In this document: positions 1-7,596 of the stretch, piece after piece | How positions within the stretch are numbered: the stretch's first letter is position 1 | How the letters are laid out: every line of letters begins with the position of its first letter | Assembly (NCBI RefSeq): GCF_003479805.1 | Contig: NZ_QUHV01000002.1 | Location: forward strand, 1-64,000 | DNA: 64,000 nt | DNA from: Collinsella sp. AF08-23 | GTDB taxonomy: Bacteria; Actinomycetota; Coriobacteriia; Coriobacteriales; Coriobacteriaceae | Reading direction: 5' to 3' | Notes under the pieces: model-generated | The model's input: only the letters and a program-made list of their open reading frames with translations | Databases searched by the model: none | Told to the model about the DNA's origin: nothing | Translations under genes and position numbers: made by a program

Positions 1-45
1 TAGATACAATAGTGATGGTATGCCTATTGATATCGGGAGGTGCCT

Positions 46-594
46 ATGGCCGAGGCTGGCATCGGCGTTGATATTGTCGAGATTGCCCGCATGGAACGAA
101 TCATGCGCGACACTCCCGGCTTCTTCCCGCGCATGTTCACCGAAGAAGAACGACAGTATTGTGAGGCCAGTGCAAGGCCGGCAGCACACTACGCCTGCCG
201 GTTTGCCGCGCGTGAGGCCGTTTTAAAGGCTCTCGGTGTCGGATTTGGCCAAGAGGGCATTGGGCGTAAGGACGTCTCTGTCTCTCGTGATGCCAATGGT
301 CGCCCGCTTGCCGTCTTGTCTGGTGGGGCCTTGGCCGTTGCCCAGCGTCTTGGCGTGCAGGAAGTGGCCCTTTCCCTTTCGTTCACGGGTGAGCTTGCCG
401 TTGCCAATGCCATGGCGATTACTCCTGATTTCAGGCCTAAAGCTAAGGAGGAGCGCGTTTCCGAACGCGAACGTCTCGCGCAATCTTTTCGCGAGGCGCG
501 TTCGGTTCTCGACGAATTGGAACGCGTTCAAAACACTGAGCTGCTAGAATCGACTGGCGATGCGCCGGTTGTCGAGAAGGGTGGTGCCGCATGA
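46..594 (+). CDS. acpS: Holo-[acyl-carrier-protein] synthase
   Basis: Transfers 4'-phosphopantetheine from CoA to acyl carrier protein, which activates it for fatty acid synthesis in the cytosol. The 182-residue product opens with the family motif GIGVDIVEI (metal-binding Asp9) and has RFAAREAVLKALG with Glu57, the second metal ligand. The ATG at 46 is preferred over the in-frame GTG at 40 because GGGAGG lies five bases before it. The catalytic domain normally ends near residue 125. Here a charged tail of about 55 residues, rich in Glu and Arg, follows; its role is unknown. The stop overlaps the start of nnr, so the two are translationally coupled. Confidence 0.93.
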   Translation: MAEAGIGVDIVEIARMERIMRDTPGFFPRMFTEEERQYCEASARPAAHYACRFAAREAVLKALGVGFGQEGIGRKDVSVSRDANGRPLAVLSGGALAVAQRLGVQEVALSLSFTGELAVANAMAITPDFRPKAKEERVSERERLAQSFREARSVLDELERVQNTELLESTGDAPVVEKGGAA

Positions 595-2198
595 AGCCTG
601 TGCTGAATGTCGAGGAGGTTTTACGTCTCGAGGACCTCATTGAAAAGGAAGGCACCTCCAAGGCTGCGCTTATGGAGCATGCTGGCGAGTTTGCTGCTGA
701 TCGTGTGTACGAATTCGCGCCCAAACACGTTGTTGTCCTTTGTGGCTTTGGCAACAACGGCGGTGATGGATGGGTCGCTGCCGATATCCTCAGTCATAAG
801 GGCGTCACGGTTGATGTTGTCACGCCCATCGAGCCCAACGAGATCAAGAGTCCCATTGCTCGCCATGTGGCTCGAAGGACGGCGGGGCGGGATGTTCGCG
901 TCGTTGTGGGCCCTTCTCGTGATGAGCTTACCGCTATTCTCTCTAAAGCCGATGTGGTGCTCGATGCAATATTGGGAACCGGGTTCTCGGGGTCTGTCCG
1001 CGCGCCGTTTTCCATCTGGATTCCCGCGCTCAACGAGCTTGGCCTCACCGTTGTTTCCATCGATGTCCCCTCGGGTCTCAACGCTGAGACAGGTGTTGTT
1101 GATTCCGTCTGCGTAGAGGCCATGGCGACTGTCACGCTTCTCGCTCCCAAGATCGGTTTGTATAGCGGAGAGGGGCCCGAAGTTGCTGGAGAGATCTCCT
1201 GCGGTGAGCTGTATGACCGGCTTGACGAGGTGATTGACGACGTCGAGCATGCGGCAGAGATCATAGAGCCGGCGGACTTGGTGGAGTATATTCCAGATTT
1301 ACCTGCCAACGTCAATAAATATAGTCGCGGATCCGTTTTGGTCGTCGCTGGCTCTGCAACGTATCCAGGAGCGGCAATTCTGGCGGCCAAGGCGGCCGCG
1401 CGCGCTGGTGCCGGCTATGTGACGGTTGCCGCCCCCGAGCCATGTGCCAACCTGATTCGAATGGCGCTTCCGTGCGTTCCGGTTGTGGGTATTCCCTCCG
1501 ACTCCCGCGGTGCGTTCGGTGCGGCGGCGAGCTCCCCCGTTCGTGAGCTTGCAAAGAAATTTGATTGCGTGTTGTGTGGTCCTGGCATGACGGTGACGGC
1601 GGGCGGTATGCAGGTGGTGACCGACCTTCTGCGTACCGAAGTTCCCTTGGTGCTCGACGCCGATGCACTCAACTGCATGAGCAGGCTGGCAATCGGTGGA
1701 ATCGAGGAGACGCCGGAGGTGTATCGTCGTGAGGCACCGCTCATCCTGACGCCGCATAATCGCGAGCTTTCGCGACTTGTGGGAGATGCGCGCGTCGATG
1801 ATTTGAGCTCCGCCATCGATGCGGCGCAAAAGCTTGTATGGGCCGCTGGTTCCGACAACCTCATCGTGATTGCAAAGGGCCCCTCCACGGCAATCGTGGG
1901 TGTTGAGAAGGTGCTCCTGCCTATGAGCGGTCCCGCATCATTGGCGACCGCGGGTTCTGGTGACGTGCTTGCCGGCATCATTGCCGCTAACGTCGCGGTG
2001 AGTCACGGCGAGGTCGATCGCTGGGAGCTGCTTTGCGCCTATGCGGTCGCCGTGCACTCGTATACCGGATATGCCGCCGCGGCTGCCATGGGCGAGCGAA
2101 GTGTCATCGCGACCGACCTGGTCGACGTATTGGGCGATGCCATGCACCTTGTCGAGAGCGAGGCGCTCAAGGATGCCGGGATCGAATTGGGGGAGTAG
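591..2198 (+). CDS. nnr: Bifunctional NAD(P)H-hydrate epimerase / ADP-dependent dehydratase
   Basis: Repairs hydrated NAD(P)H: the N-terminal half epimerises the R form to the S form and the C-terminal half dehydrates the S form using ADP. The N-terminal YjeF_N domain (about residues 10-215) shows NNGGDG at 55-60, AILGTGFSG and DVPSGLNAETG. The C-terminal ribokinase-like domain (about 240-525) shows VVAGSATYPGAA, LDADALN, LTPHNREL and the anion-hole motif GSGDVLAGI near 454-462. The length of 535 residues matches the fused form. It overlaps acpS by four bases and is followed three bases later by alr, so these three form an operon. Confidence 0.95.
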   Translation: MKPVLNVEEVLRLEDLIEKEGTSKAALMEHAGEFAADRVYEFAPKHVVVLCGFGNNGGDGWVAADILSHKGVTVDVVTPIEPNEIKSPIARHVARRTAGRDVRVVVGPSRDELTAILSKADVVLDAILGTGFSGSVRAPFSIWIPALNELGLTVVSIDVPSGLNAETGVVDSVCVEAMATVTLLAPKIGLYSGEGPEVAGEISCGELYDRLDEVIDDVEHAAEIIEPADLVEYIPDLPANVNKYSRGSVLVVAGSATYPGAAILAAKAAARAGAGYVTVAAPEPCANLIRMALPCVPVVGIPSDSRGAFGAAASSPVRELAKKFDCVLCGPGMTVTAGGMQVVTDLLRTEVPLVLDADALNCMSRLAIGGIEETPEVYRREAPLILTPHNRELSRLVGDARVDDLSSAIDAAQKLVWAAGSDNLIVIAKGPSTAIVGVEKVLLPMSGPASLATAGSGDVLAGIIAANVAVSHGEVDRWELLCAYAVAVHSYTGYAAAAAMGERSVIATDLVDVLGDAMHLVESEALKDAGIELGE

Positions 2199-2201
2199 GT
2201 C

Positions 2202-3353
2202 ATGCAGACGTTGAGCGAACCACCCACACGTTGGGCGTGGTCCGAGATTAACACGGGCGCCCTGCGTCGCAATACGCGAGCATTCAAGGGGCTTGTGGGA
2301 GCGCGTCAGCGCCTCTGCTGCGTGGTCAAGGCGGACGCCTATGGACACGGAGCGGCTGCATGCGCAAAAGTCATGCATGCAGCAGGTGCCGACATGTTTG
2401 CCGTCGCAACGGTACTCGAGGGCGTCGCCCTGCGCGAGGCGGGGCAGAAGCTCCCCATCCTTCTTCTGAGCGAACCTCCCACCGATGCCATCGATGCGCT
2501 GCTCGAACACGAGATTATGCCCTCCGTGTATTCACCGGAGTTCGCATGGGCATATGGTGAGCGGGCGGCGAGCCTTGGCAAGGTGGGCAAGTACCACATG
2601 GCCATCAACACGGGCATGAATCGAATTGGCGTGCACTATACGGAGGCCATCGATTTCAGACGCAGCGTCGACTTTCATTCCGGGTTGCAATGCGACGGCA
2701 CGTTCACGCATTTCGCGACTGCCGACGAACCCGATGGATGGGATCATCAGCTGCAGTGCAAGCGGTTCTCCGAGGCGATCTCCGGCTTGCGCGAGGCGGG
2801 CTTTGATCCGGGAATTGTGCATTGCGACAATACGCCGGGATCGATTTTGAACCCGTCGATGCATTTCGACATGATCAGGGCGGGAATCGGTTTGTATGGA
2901 TTGCAGCCGTGTGACCGCACCGCCACGGTGTTTCCGCTTGAACCTGTGATGAGCATCAAGGCTCGCGTGACGCATGCGTGTCATCCGGCCATGGGCGAGG
3001 GAGTCGGCTATGGGTTTACCTACCGTGTCCCGCGCACGCGTGTTGAGATTTGCACCCTGCCGATCGGTTACGCCGACGGCCTTCCGCGCGTTCTGTCCAA
3101 TCGTATGGAAGTGCTGTTCGATGGGCGACGCGTTCGCCAGGTGGGAAATATCTGCATGGATCAGTGCATGGTCGCCATCAGCGAAAACCCCATGCGCCCG
3201 GCACCCGAGGCCGAGGTGGGAGACCTTATGACGATTGTGGGGCGCGATGGCGAGGCGCGGATTACGCTCGACGAGCTCGCTGCCGCGTGCCAGACCATCA
3301 ACTATGAGTTGGCATGCGGGTTTGGCATGCGCTTGGAGAAGATTTACGTATAA
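2202..3353 (+). CDS. alr: Alanine racemase
   Basis: PLP-dependent interconversion of L- and D-alanine, supplying D-Ala for peptidoglycan. The 383-residue product has the PLP lysine in VVKADAYGHG (Lys43) and the second catalytic base Tyr270 in GVGYGFTYR. The C-terminal beta domain carries GNICMDQCMV. GGGGGAG sits just before the ATG and the gene follows nnr after three bases. The acpS-nnr-alr order is common in Gram-positive bacteria and suggests one transcript for cell-envelope and housekeeping functions. Confidence 0.96.
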   Translation: MQTLSEPPTRWAWSEINTGALRRNTRAFKGLVGARQRLCCVVKADAYGHGAAACAKVMHAAGADMFAVATVLEGVALREAGQKLPILLLSEPPTDAIDALLEHEIMPSVYSPEFAWAYGERAASLGKVGKYHMAINTGMNRIGVHYTEAIDFRRSVDFHSGLQCDGTFTHFATADEPDGWDHQLQCKRFSEAISGLREAGFDPGIVHCDNTPGSILNPSMHFDMIRAGIGLYGLQPCDRTATVFPLEPVMSIKARVTHACHPAMGEGVGYGFTYRVPRTRVEICTLPIGYADGLPRVLSNRMEVLFDGRRVRQVGNICMDQCMVAISENPMRPAPEAEVGDLMTIVGRDGEARITLDELAAACQTINYELACGFGMRLEKIYV

Positions 3354-3392
3354 AGGGGCTCGCCGGGCTCGAGGTGACGAAGGGACTTCGCA

Positions 3393-4100
3393 ATGGGTGT
3401 CATGCACATTCCCGGACATGAGAATCAGAAGCCACGGGAAGTCTCGCTCGATGAGATTCGTTCTGTCTTGGGTGACTGCAGGCTGTGCGAGTTGTGCCAG
3501 ACGCGCACCAATATCGTGTTCGGCGTTGGGAATCCTCGCGCGCGCGTGATGTTTGTGGGGGAGGCTCCTGGTAAGAACGAGGATCTGCAGGGCGAGCCGT
3601 TTGTGGGGCGAGCGGGCGAGAATCTCAACGGAATCCTCTCGCTCGCTGGTCTGCGCCGTGAGGATATCTATATTGCCAACGTGCTCAAGTGCCGGCCTCC
3701 GGGAAACCGTAACCCCAAGGCGGACGAAGTCTTGGCGTGTTCTCCTTTTTTGCGCGAGCAGATTAGGAGCATTTGGCCGGATGTCATCGTGACGCTGGGA
3801 AATCCGGCGACGCATTTCGTGCTCAAGACGGAGGTCGGCATCACCAAGTTGCGCGGCCGCTTCCACCAAATGGGGCATTTCACCGTCATGCCAACCTTCC
3901 ATCCTGCGGCCGCGTTGCGAAACCCGGCGTGGCAAGAGCTGCTCGAAGCGGACTTCCGCATGTTGGGGGAGTATTTGGCGCAGCATCCCATCGATGCCGG
4001 ACTGCGCACCGCCCATGAGGCACGTGCCAAGGGCGAGGGTGCAGGGACGTCGACCGTAGATGCCTCCAACTCGGATGCCCTGCCACGGATGGGAGAGTAG
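3393..4100 (+). CDS. Uracil-DNA glycosylase, family 4 (Fe-S type)
   Basis: Removes uracil from DNA at the start of base-excision repair. Evidence is the cysteine pair CRLCELC near the N-terminus, expected to bind the 4Fe-4S cluster with later cysteines (LKCRPPGNRNP and VLACSPF). The GEAPGKNEDLQGEPFVGRAG active-site block and the late FHPAAALRNP motif are also present. At 235 residues the length fits the family; the last 35 or so residues are a low-complexity tail. The start at 3393 follows GAAGGGAC; a second ATG at 3402 is possible. It lies in the same run as alr and tsaE. Confidence 0.92.
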   Translation: MGVMHIPGHENQKPREVSLDEIRSVLGDCRLCELCQTRTNIVFGVGNPRARVMFVGEAPGKNEDLQGEPFVGRAGENLNGILSLAGLRREDIYIANVLKCRPPGNRNPKADEVLACSPFLREQIRSIWPDVIVTLGNPATHFVLKTEVGITKLRGRFHQMGHFTVMPTFHPAAALRNPAWQELLEADFRMLGEYLAQHPIDAGLRTAHEARAKGEGAGTSTVDASNSDALPRMGE

Positions 4101-4101
4101 T

Positions 4102-4605
4102 ATGGCGCTTTCGCGCAAGGGGGACCGGCTCTACGAGAGTGCGTCCGTTGAGGATACGGTTCGCTTGGGAGAGCTTGTCGCTGCCTGTTTGGCCGATGGC
4201 GACGTGTTGGTGCTCACCGGCGGCTTGGGTGTGGGCAAGACGCATTTCACCAAGGGCGTCTCGGCTGGACTGGGTGATGACCATCCCGTGACGAGCCCCA
4301 CGTTTGCCCTGATGGCTGTGCATGATGGCGGACGCATTCCCTTGTTTCACTTTGACCTGTACCGCCTTGAGCACGCCTATCAGCTCGAAGACACGGGCAT
4401 CTTCGATGTGCTCGGCTACGAGGGGGCATGTCTCCTCGAATGGGGCGAACAGTTCCAGAACGAGTTGACCGATGAGTATCTGGGCGTAGTCATATCGCGC
4501 GTCGAGGGTGAGCCCGCTGGGCGGAGTATCGAGCTTGTGCCACATGGCGCACGCGCGGAGGAGCTGGCGCAAGCCATCGACGCTGCGGTCCTGGCCGCGC
4601 GGTAG
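4102..4605 (+). CDS. tsaE: tRNA t6A synthesis ATPase TsaE
   Basis: P-loop ATPase that drives turnover of the TsaB-TsaD complex making N6-threonylcarbamoyl-adenosine in ANN-decoding tRNAs. The Walker A motif GGLGVGKT is at residues 40-47, followed by the HFDLYRLE and LLEWGEQF blocks of the family. The 167-residue length is normal. The ATG at 4102 was chosen because GGGAG stands about seven bases upstream and the product then aligns with TsaE; an upstream in-frame start at 4060 would run through the uracil-DNA glycosylase gene. The TsaB-RimI-TsaD fusion follows directly. Confidence 0.94.
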   Translation: MALSRKGDRLYESASVEDTVRLGELVAACLADGDVLVLTGGLGVGKTHFTKGVSAGLGDDHPVTSPTFALMAVHDGGRIPLFHFDLYRLEHAYQLEDTGIFDVLGYEGACLLEWGEQFQNELTDEYLGVVISRVEGEPAGRSIELVPHGARAEELAQAIDAAVLAAR

Positions 4606-4690
4606 GTGCGTGGCTGCGGCTGCGCGGCACCCCCCGTTTGATCCCGGGGATGATTTGGATGAACGATTGCAGTTTGGAAGGGCGCTTCCG

Positions 4691-7126
4691 ATGAAGTTGG
4701 ACGATTTTCGCACGCTGATTGTGGCGATTGACACCTCGACGGACATGCTCGCGTGCTCGGTTGCCTGGTGGACGCCCGAGGTGTTCTTTGACGACACGCC
4801 CTCGCGTGCGTGCGTGGAGGTCCTGGCCTCTCGTGACCATCGGTGCCGCAGGCATGCGAACGTCGAGTTGGTCGATACGGTGAAGGCGACCCTGTCGGAT
4901 GTCGGTAAGACGATTGAGGACGTGGGCGGGTTTTTGGTTGGACGCGGGCCCGGTTCGTTCACGGGGGTGCGCATTGGCATCTCGACGGCAAAGGGTCTCG
5001 CCTGTGGCGCGAATGTGCCGTTGATGGGCGCGTCGACGCTCGACGCCTACGCTTGGACGGCGTGGCGCTCCGGCGTTCGCGGCATGATCGGCGTTGCGGC
5101 AGATGCCATGCGTGGCGAGATCTACCCGGCTTTGTATGAGGTGGGCGATGGCGGCCCCAAGCGCCTGTTTGAGCGAGAGCGCGTGATCAAAGCGGATCTC
5201 GTCGTCAAGGAGTGGACATCTCGGCCAGATGCCGCCGATATCCAACTCACGGGTGACGGCCTGGTGCGCTATGGGAAGCTTTTTGAGCCATCGGGCATGA
5301 TGGCGCGCGCGTTGCCGCGTGAGCTTTGGTGGCCTACGGGCGAAGGGTTGCTCTTGGCTGCCGCGAGCCCCGAGGGCCTCATGGCCGCCGGCAGCAGTGA
5401 TCCTGCCGCCGTGCTGCCCGTGTACACCAGGCTGTCCGATGCCGAGGAGAACGAGCGTAAACGCTTGGGGCTCGCCGAAAGCGTTAATACTGCCACGACC
5501 GGCGTGGCTGACGAGCTGGCGGGTCGCCACTTGCAGCTGCGCCCCATGGCGGCGGCGGATGCGGAGGCCATGGCAGCGCTGGAGCGTACGTGCTTTGTCG
5601 GCGCGGGTCACGAGCCGTGGAGCGCATCCATGTTTTTGGCGGAGCTTGACCCTGAGGCCCCGGCTGCCCGCTCGTGGTGGGTCGCTCACGACAACGGCGA
5701 GCTGATTGGATTTGCCGGCGGCATGGTCGTGGACAAGGACGTGGAGATCCTGGACGTTGCAGTCGCGCCCGAGCACCGCCGTGAGGGCATCGCGCGCAAA
5801 CTGCTCGCGCATGTGAGCTATGACGCGCAGATGCTGGGGTGCACCTCGGCATCACTCGAAGTCGAAGCTGGCAATGCGTCGGCGATCGCCCTGTATGAGA
5901 GCCTGGGATTCGTCGAGGTGGGGCGTCGTCGTGGATATTATGGGGCAGGAGTCGACGCGCTTGTGATGGGGGCCTCCTTGCCCTTGGTGCTGCCCGTGGA
6001 TGCCGCCTCGCCCGAGCCGACCGCGGCATCGGTGCGCGAATGGCCCCTGCCTGCACCTGAACGCACCGACGACGAGGCCGCCGAGCTCGCCCGTCGTCAA
6101 CTTGTGCTCGCCATCGAGAGCTCTTGCGACGAGACGGCTGTGGCCATCATCGACGCCGCAGGCAATCTGCTGGCAAATCAGGTGTCGACCCAGATCGACT
6201 TCCATGCGCGCTTTGGCGGCGTTGTGCCCGAGATCGCCTCGCGAAAGCATGTCGAGGTCATCGTGGGCATTGTTGATGCTGCCCTGGGGGAAGCCGCGGT
6301 GTCGCTGGGGCTCAAGGGCGGTGCCATTGCTCCTTTCGAGCTTGCTGCCGTGGGCGTGACGCAGGGGCCGGGCCTCGTGGGTGCGCTGGTGGTGGGCGTG
6401 GCGTTCGCGAAGGGCTTTGCCTTCGCCGCGGATAAACCGCTTATCTGCGTGAATCACCTTGAGGGGCATCTGTTCGCCAACAAGCTCACCACGCCCGATC
6501 TTGAGCCGCCGTTTATCTTCACGCTCGTCTCGGGCGGTCATACCATGCTCGTGCATGTGCGGGCTTGGGGCGATTATGAGGTCATGGGCGAAACGCTCGA
6601 TGACGCCGTGGGCGAGGCGTTCGACAAGGTCGCCAAGGCGTTGGGTCTGGGTTACCCGGGCGGCCCCGTGATTTCGCGCCTCGCGGAAGACGGCAATCCC
6701 AAAGCGATCGACTTCCCTCGCGCCCTTAACAGCAAGGGAGACTACCGCTTCTCATTGTCGGGCCTGAAGACCGCCGTGACGCTGTACATTGAGCAGGAGA
6801 CTGCGGCCGGTAGGACAATCCATCTTCCCGATTTGGCCGCCTCGTTCGAAGCGGCGGTGTTTGACGTGCAGTACAAGAAGGCGAAGAACGCACTGCGTGA
6901 GACGGGTGCTCGCGAGTACTGCATCGGAGGTGGCGTCGCCGCAAATCCGCACCTGCGGAAGATGATGATCGAGAAGCTCGGCCGTCAGGGAATCCGCGTG
7001 ACCGTGCCACCGCAGAACGCCTGCACTGACAACGCGGCGATGATTGCCGTGGTGGCCCGCGAGAAGTTCCTGCGCGGAGAAAGCTCCGACTTTACGGTGG
7101 ACGCCGATCCCAATATGACGCTGTAG
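4691..7126 (+). CDS. tsaB-rimI-tsaD: TsaB-RimI-TsaD triple fusion protein
   Basis: One 811-residue polypeptide joins three enzymes normally separate. Residues about 8-240 are TsaB (VAIDTSTDMLACSV, GRGPGSFTGVRIG). Residues about 278-430 are a GNAT acetyltransferase of the RimI type, with VAVAPEHRREGIARKLL for acetyl-CoA binding and NASAIALYESLGF. Residues about 470-811 are TsaD, beginning VLAIESSCDETAVA, with the metal pair His589/His593 in NHLEGH and SGGHTMLVH further on. The TsaB-TsaD dimer makes t6A37 in tRNA; RimI acetylates ribosomal protein S18. The ATG at 4691 follows GGAAGG by nine bases. With tsaE immediately upstream, three of the four bacterial t6A genes sit here; tsaC is not in the window. 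Confidence 0.94.
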   Translation: MKLDDFRTLIVAIDTSTDMLACSVAWWTPEVFFDDTPSRACVEVLASRDHRCRRHANVELVDTVKATLSDVGKTIEDVGGFLVGRGPGSFTGVRIGISTAKGLACGANVPLMGASTLDAYAWTAWRSGVRGMIGVAADAMRGEIYPALYEVGDGGPKRLFERERVIKADLVVKEWTSRPDAADIQLTGDGLVRYGKLFEPSGMMARALPRELWWPTGEGLLLAAASPEGLMAAGSSDPAAVLPVYTRLSDAEENERKRLGLAESVNTATTGVADELAGRHLQLRPMAAADAEAMAALERTCFVGAGHEPWSASMFLAELDPEAPAARSWWVAHDNGELIGFAGGMVVDKDVEILDVAVAPEHRREGIARKLLAHVSYDAQMLGCTSASLEVEAGNASAIALYESLGFVEVGRRRGYYGAGVDALVMGASLPLVLPVDAASPEPTAASVREWPLPAPERTDDEAAELARRQLVLAIESSCDETAVAIIDAAGNLLANQVSTQIDFHARFGGVVPEIASRKHVEVIVGIVDAALGEAAVSLGLKGGAIAPFELAAVGVTQGPGLVGALVVGVAFAKGFAFAADKPLICVNHLEGHLFANKLTTPDLEPPFIFTLVSGGHTMLVHVRAWGDYEVMGETLDDAVGEAFDKVAKALGLGYPGGPVISRLAEDGNPKAIDFPRALNSKGDYRFSLSGLKTAVTLYIEQETAAGRTIHLPDLAASFEAAVFDVQYKKAKNALRETGAREYCIGGGVAANPHLRKMMIEKLGRQGIRVTVPPQNACTDNAAMIAVVAREKFLRGESSDFTVDADPNMTL

Positions 7127-7137
7127 CGACCCCGGCC

Positions 7138-7258
7138 GCCCGCCACCGCATGGGCGTTTTGTCCGCCGCGAGTTCCGCACGAGCCGGAGGGTCCAGTGGA
7201 CCCTCCGTGCGAGCAGGACTGCCCGAGCGCCGGACAAAACGCCCCTGCGGTGGCGGGC
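7138..7258. repeat. Two-tier inverted repeat after tsaB-rimI-tsaD
   Basis: Outer arms at 7138-7164 and 7232-7258 are 27 bp each and complementary with one mismatch. Inside them an 11-bp perfect inverted repeat spans 7185-7207 (arms around GGAGGGTCCA). No T-run follows, so it is not a classic intrinsic terminator. It could still stop or protect the mRNA 3' end. Confidence 0.75.
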
Positions 7259-7338
7259 CTAGAGGCAGACTTGTGGCCATTGAGCCGAGCGCGGCGGAAA
7301 CAGGGTGTTTCATAGTTCGAAACACGTGAGAAATATAG

Positions 7339-7367
7339 TTGACTCCATCTTGCTAAAGCGTGATACT
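7339..7367 (+). promoter_or_regulatory. Candidate promoter of the cstA leader
   Basis: TTGACT at 7339-7344 and GATACT at 7362-7367 are separated by 17 bp. This is the best sigma-70-like pair in the 470-bp gene-free stretch before cstA. Transcription from it would include a leader of about 220 nt. Confidence 0.5.
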
Positions 7368-7476
7368 GCACTATGTTCACTTTAGTCGATGAAAGCAGAA
7401 GGGCTTTCGTCAGGACCAAGAGGGTTTTTGAAGTCATGCATCAGTTCAGCCTATACATTCGCCTAATTATTAGCTA

Positions 7477-7522
7477 GCACGGGTTGGCGTGGTGTCGCCG
7501 CCCGTGCATTTTCACGGGCGGC
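7477..7522 (+). promoter_or_regulatory. Alternative hairpins in the cstA leader
   Basis: GCACGGG (7477-7483) can pair with CCCGTGC (7501-7507). The same CCCGTG can instead pair within a stronger 10-bp stem, 7497-7506 with 7513-7522. The two folds are mutually exclusive and stand just before a terminator, which is the usual layout of an attenuator or riboswitch expression platform. No known ligand-binding core was recognised. Confidence 0.4.
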
Positions 7523-7533
7523 TTATAGGTTGT

Positions 7534-7566
7534 GGGCCGTCGTATCGTTCGACGGCCCATTTTTTT
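7534..7566 (+). terminator. Intrinsic terminator in front of cstA
   Basis: A perfect 9-bp stem (GGGCCGTCG at 7534-7542 with its complement at 7550-7558) has a 7-nt loop and is followed by seven Ts. It ends only 30 bases before the cstA start. It must therefore be conditional if the promoter at 7339 drives cstA, or else it ends an independent small RNA of about 190 nt. Confidence 0.8.
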
Positions 7567-7596
7567 GGCTTTAAAACTCACGAGGGGGAGGAAAAC

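Noticed and set aside
2532..4118. 528-residue minus-strand open frame
   Set aside because: Antisense to alr and the uracil-DNA glycosylase gene, both of which have strong family motifs; the product is low-complexity with no domain.
7370..7533. GEMM (cyclic-di-GMP) riboswitch in the cstA leader
   Set aside because: The conserved core and tetraloop-receptor sequences are not present; only generic hairpins are visible.
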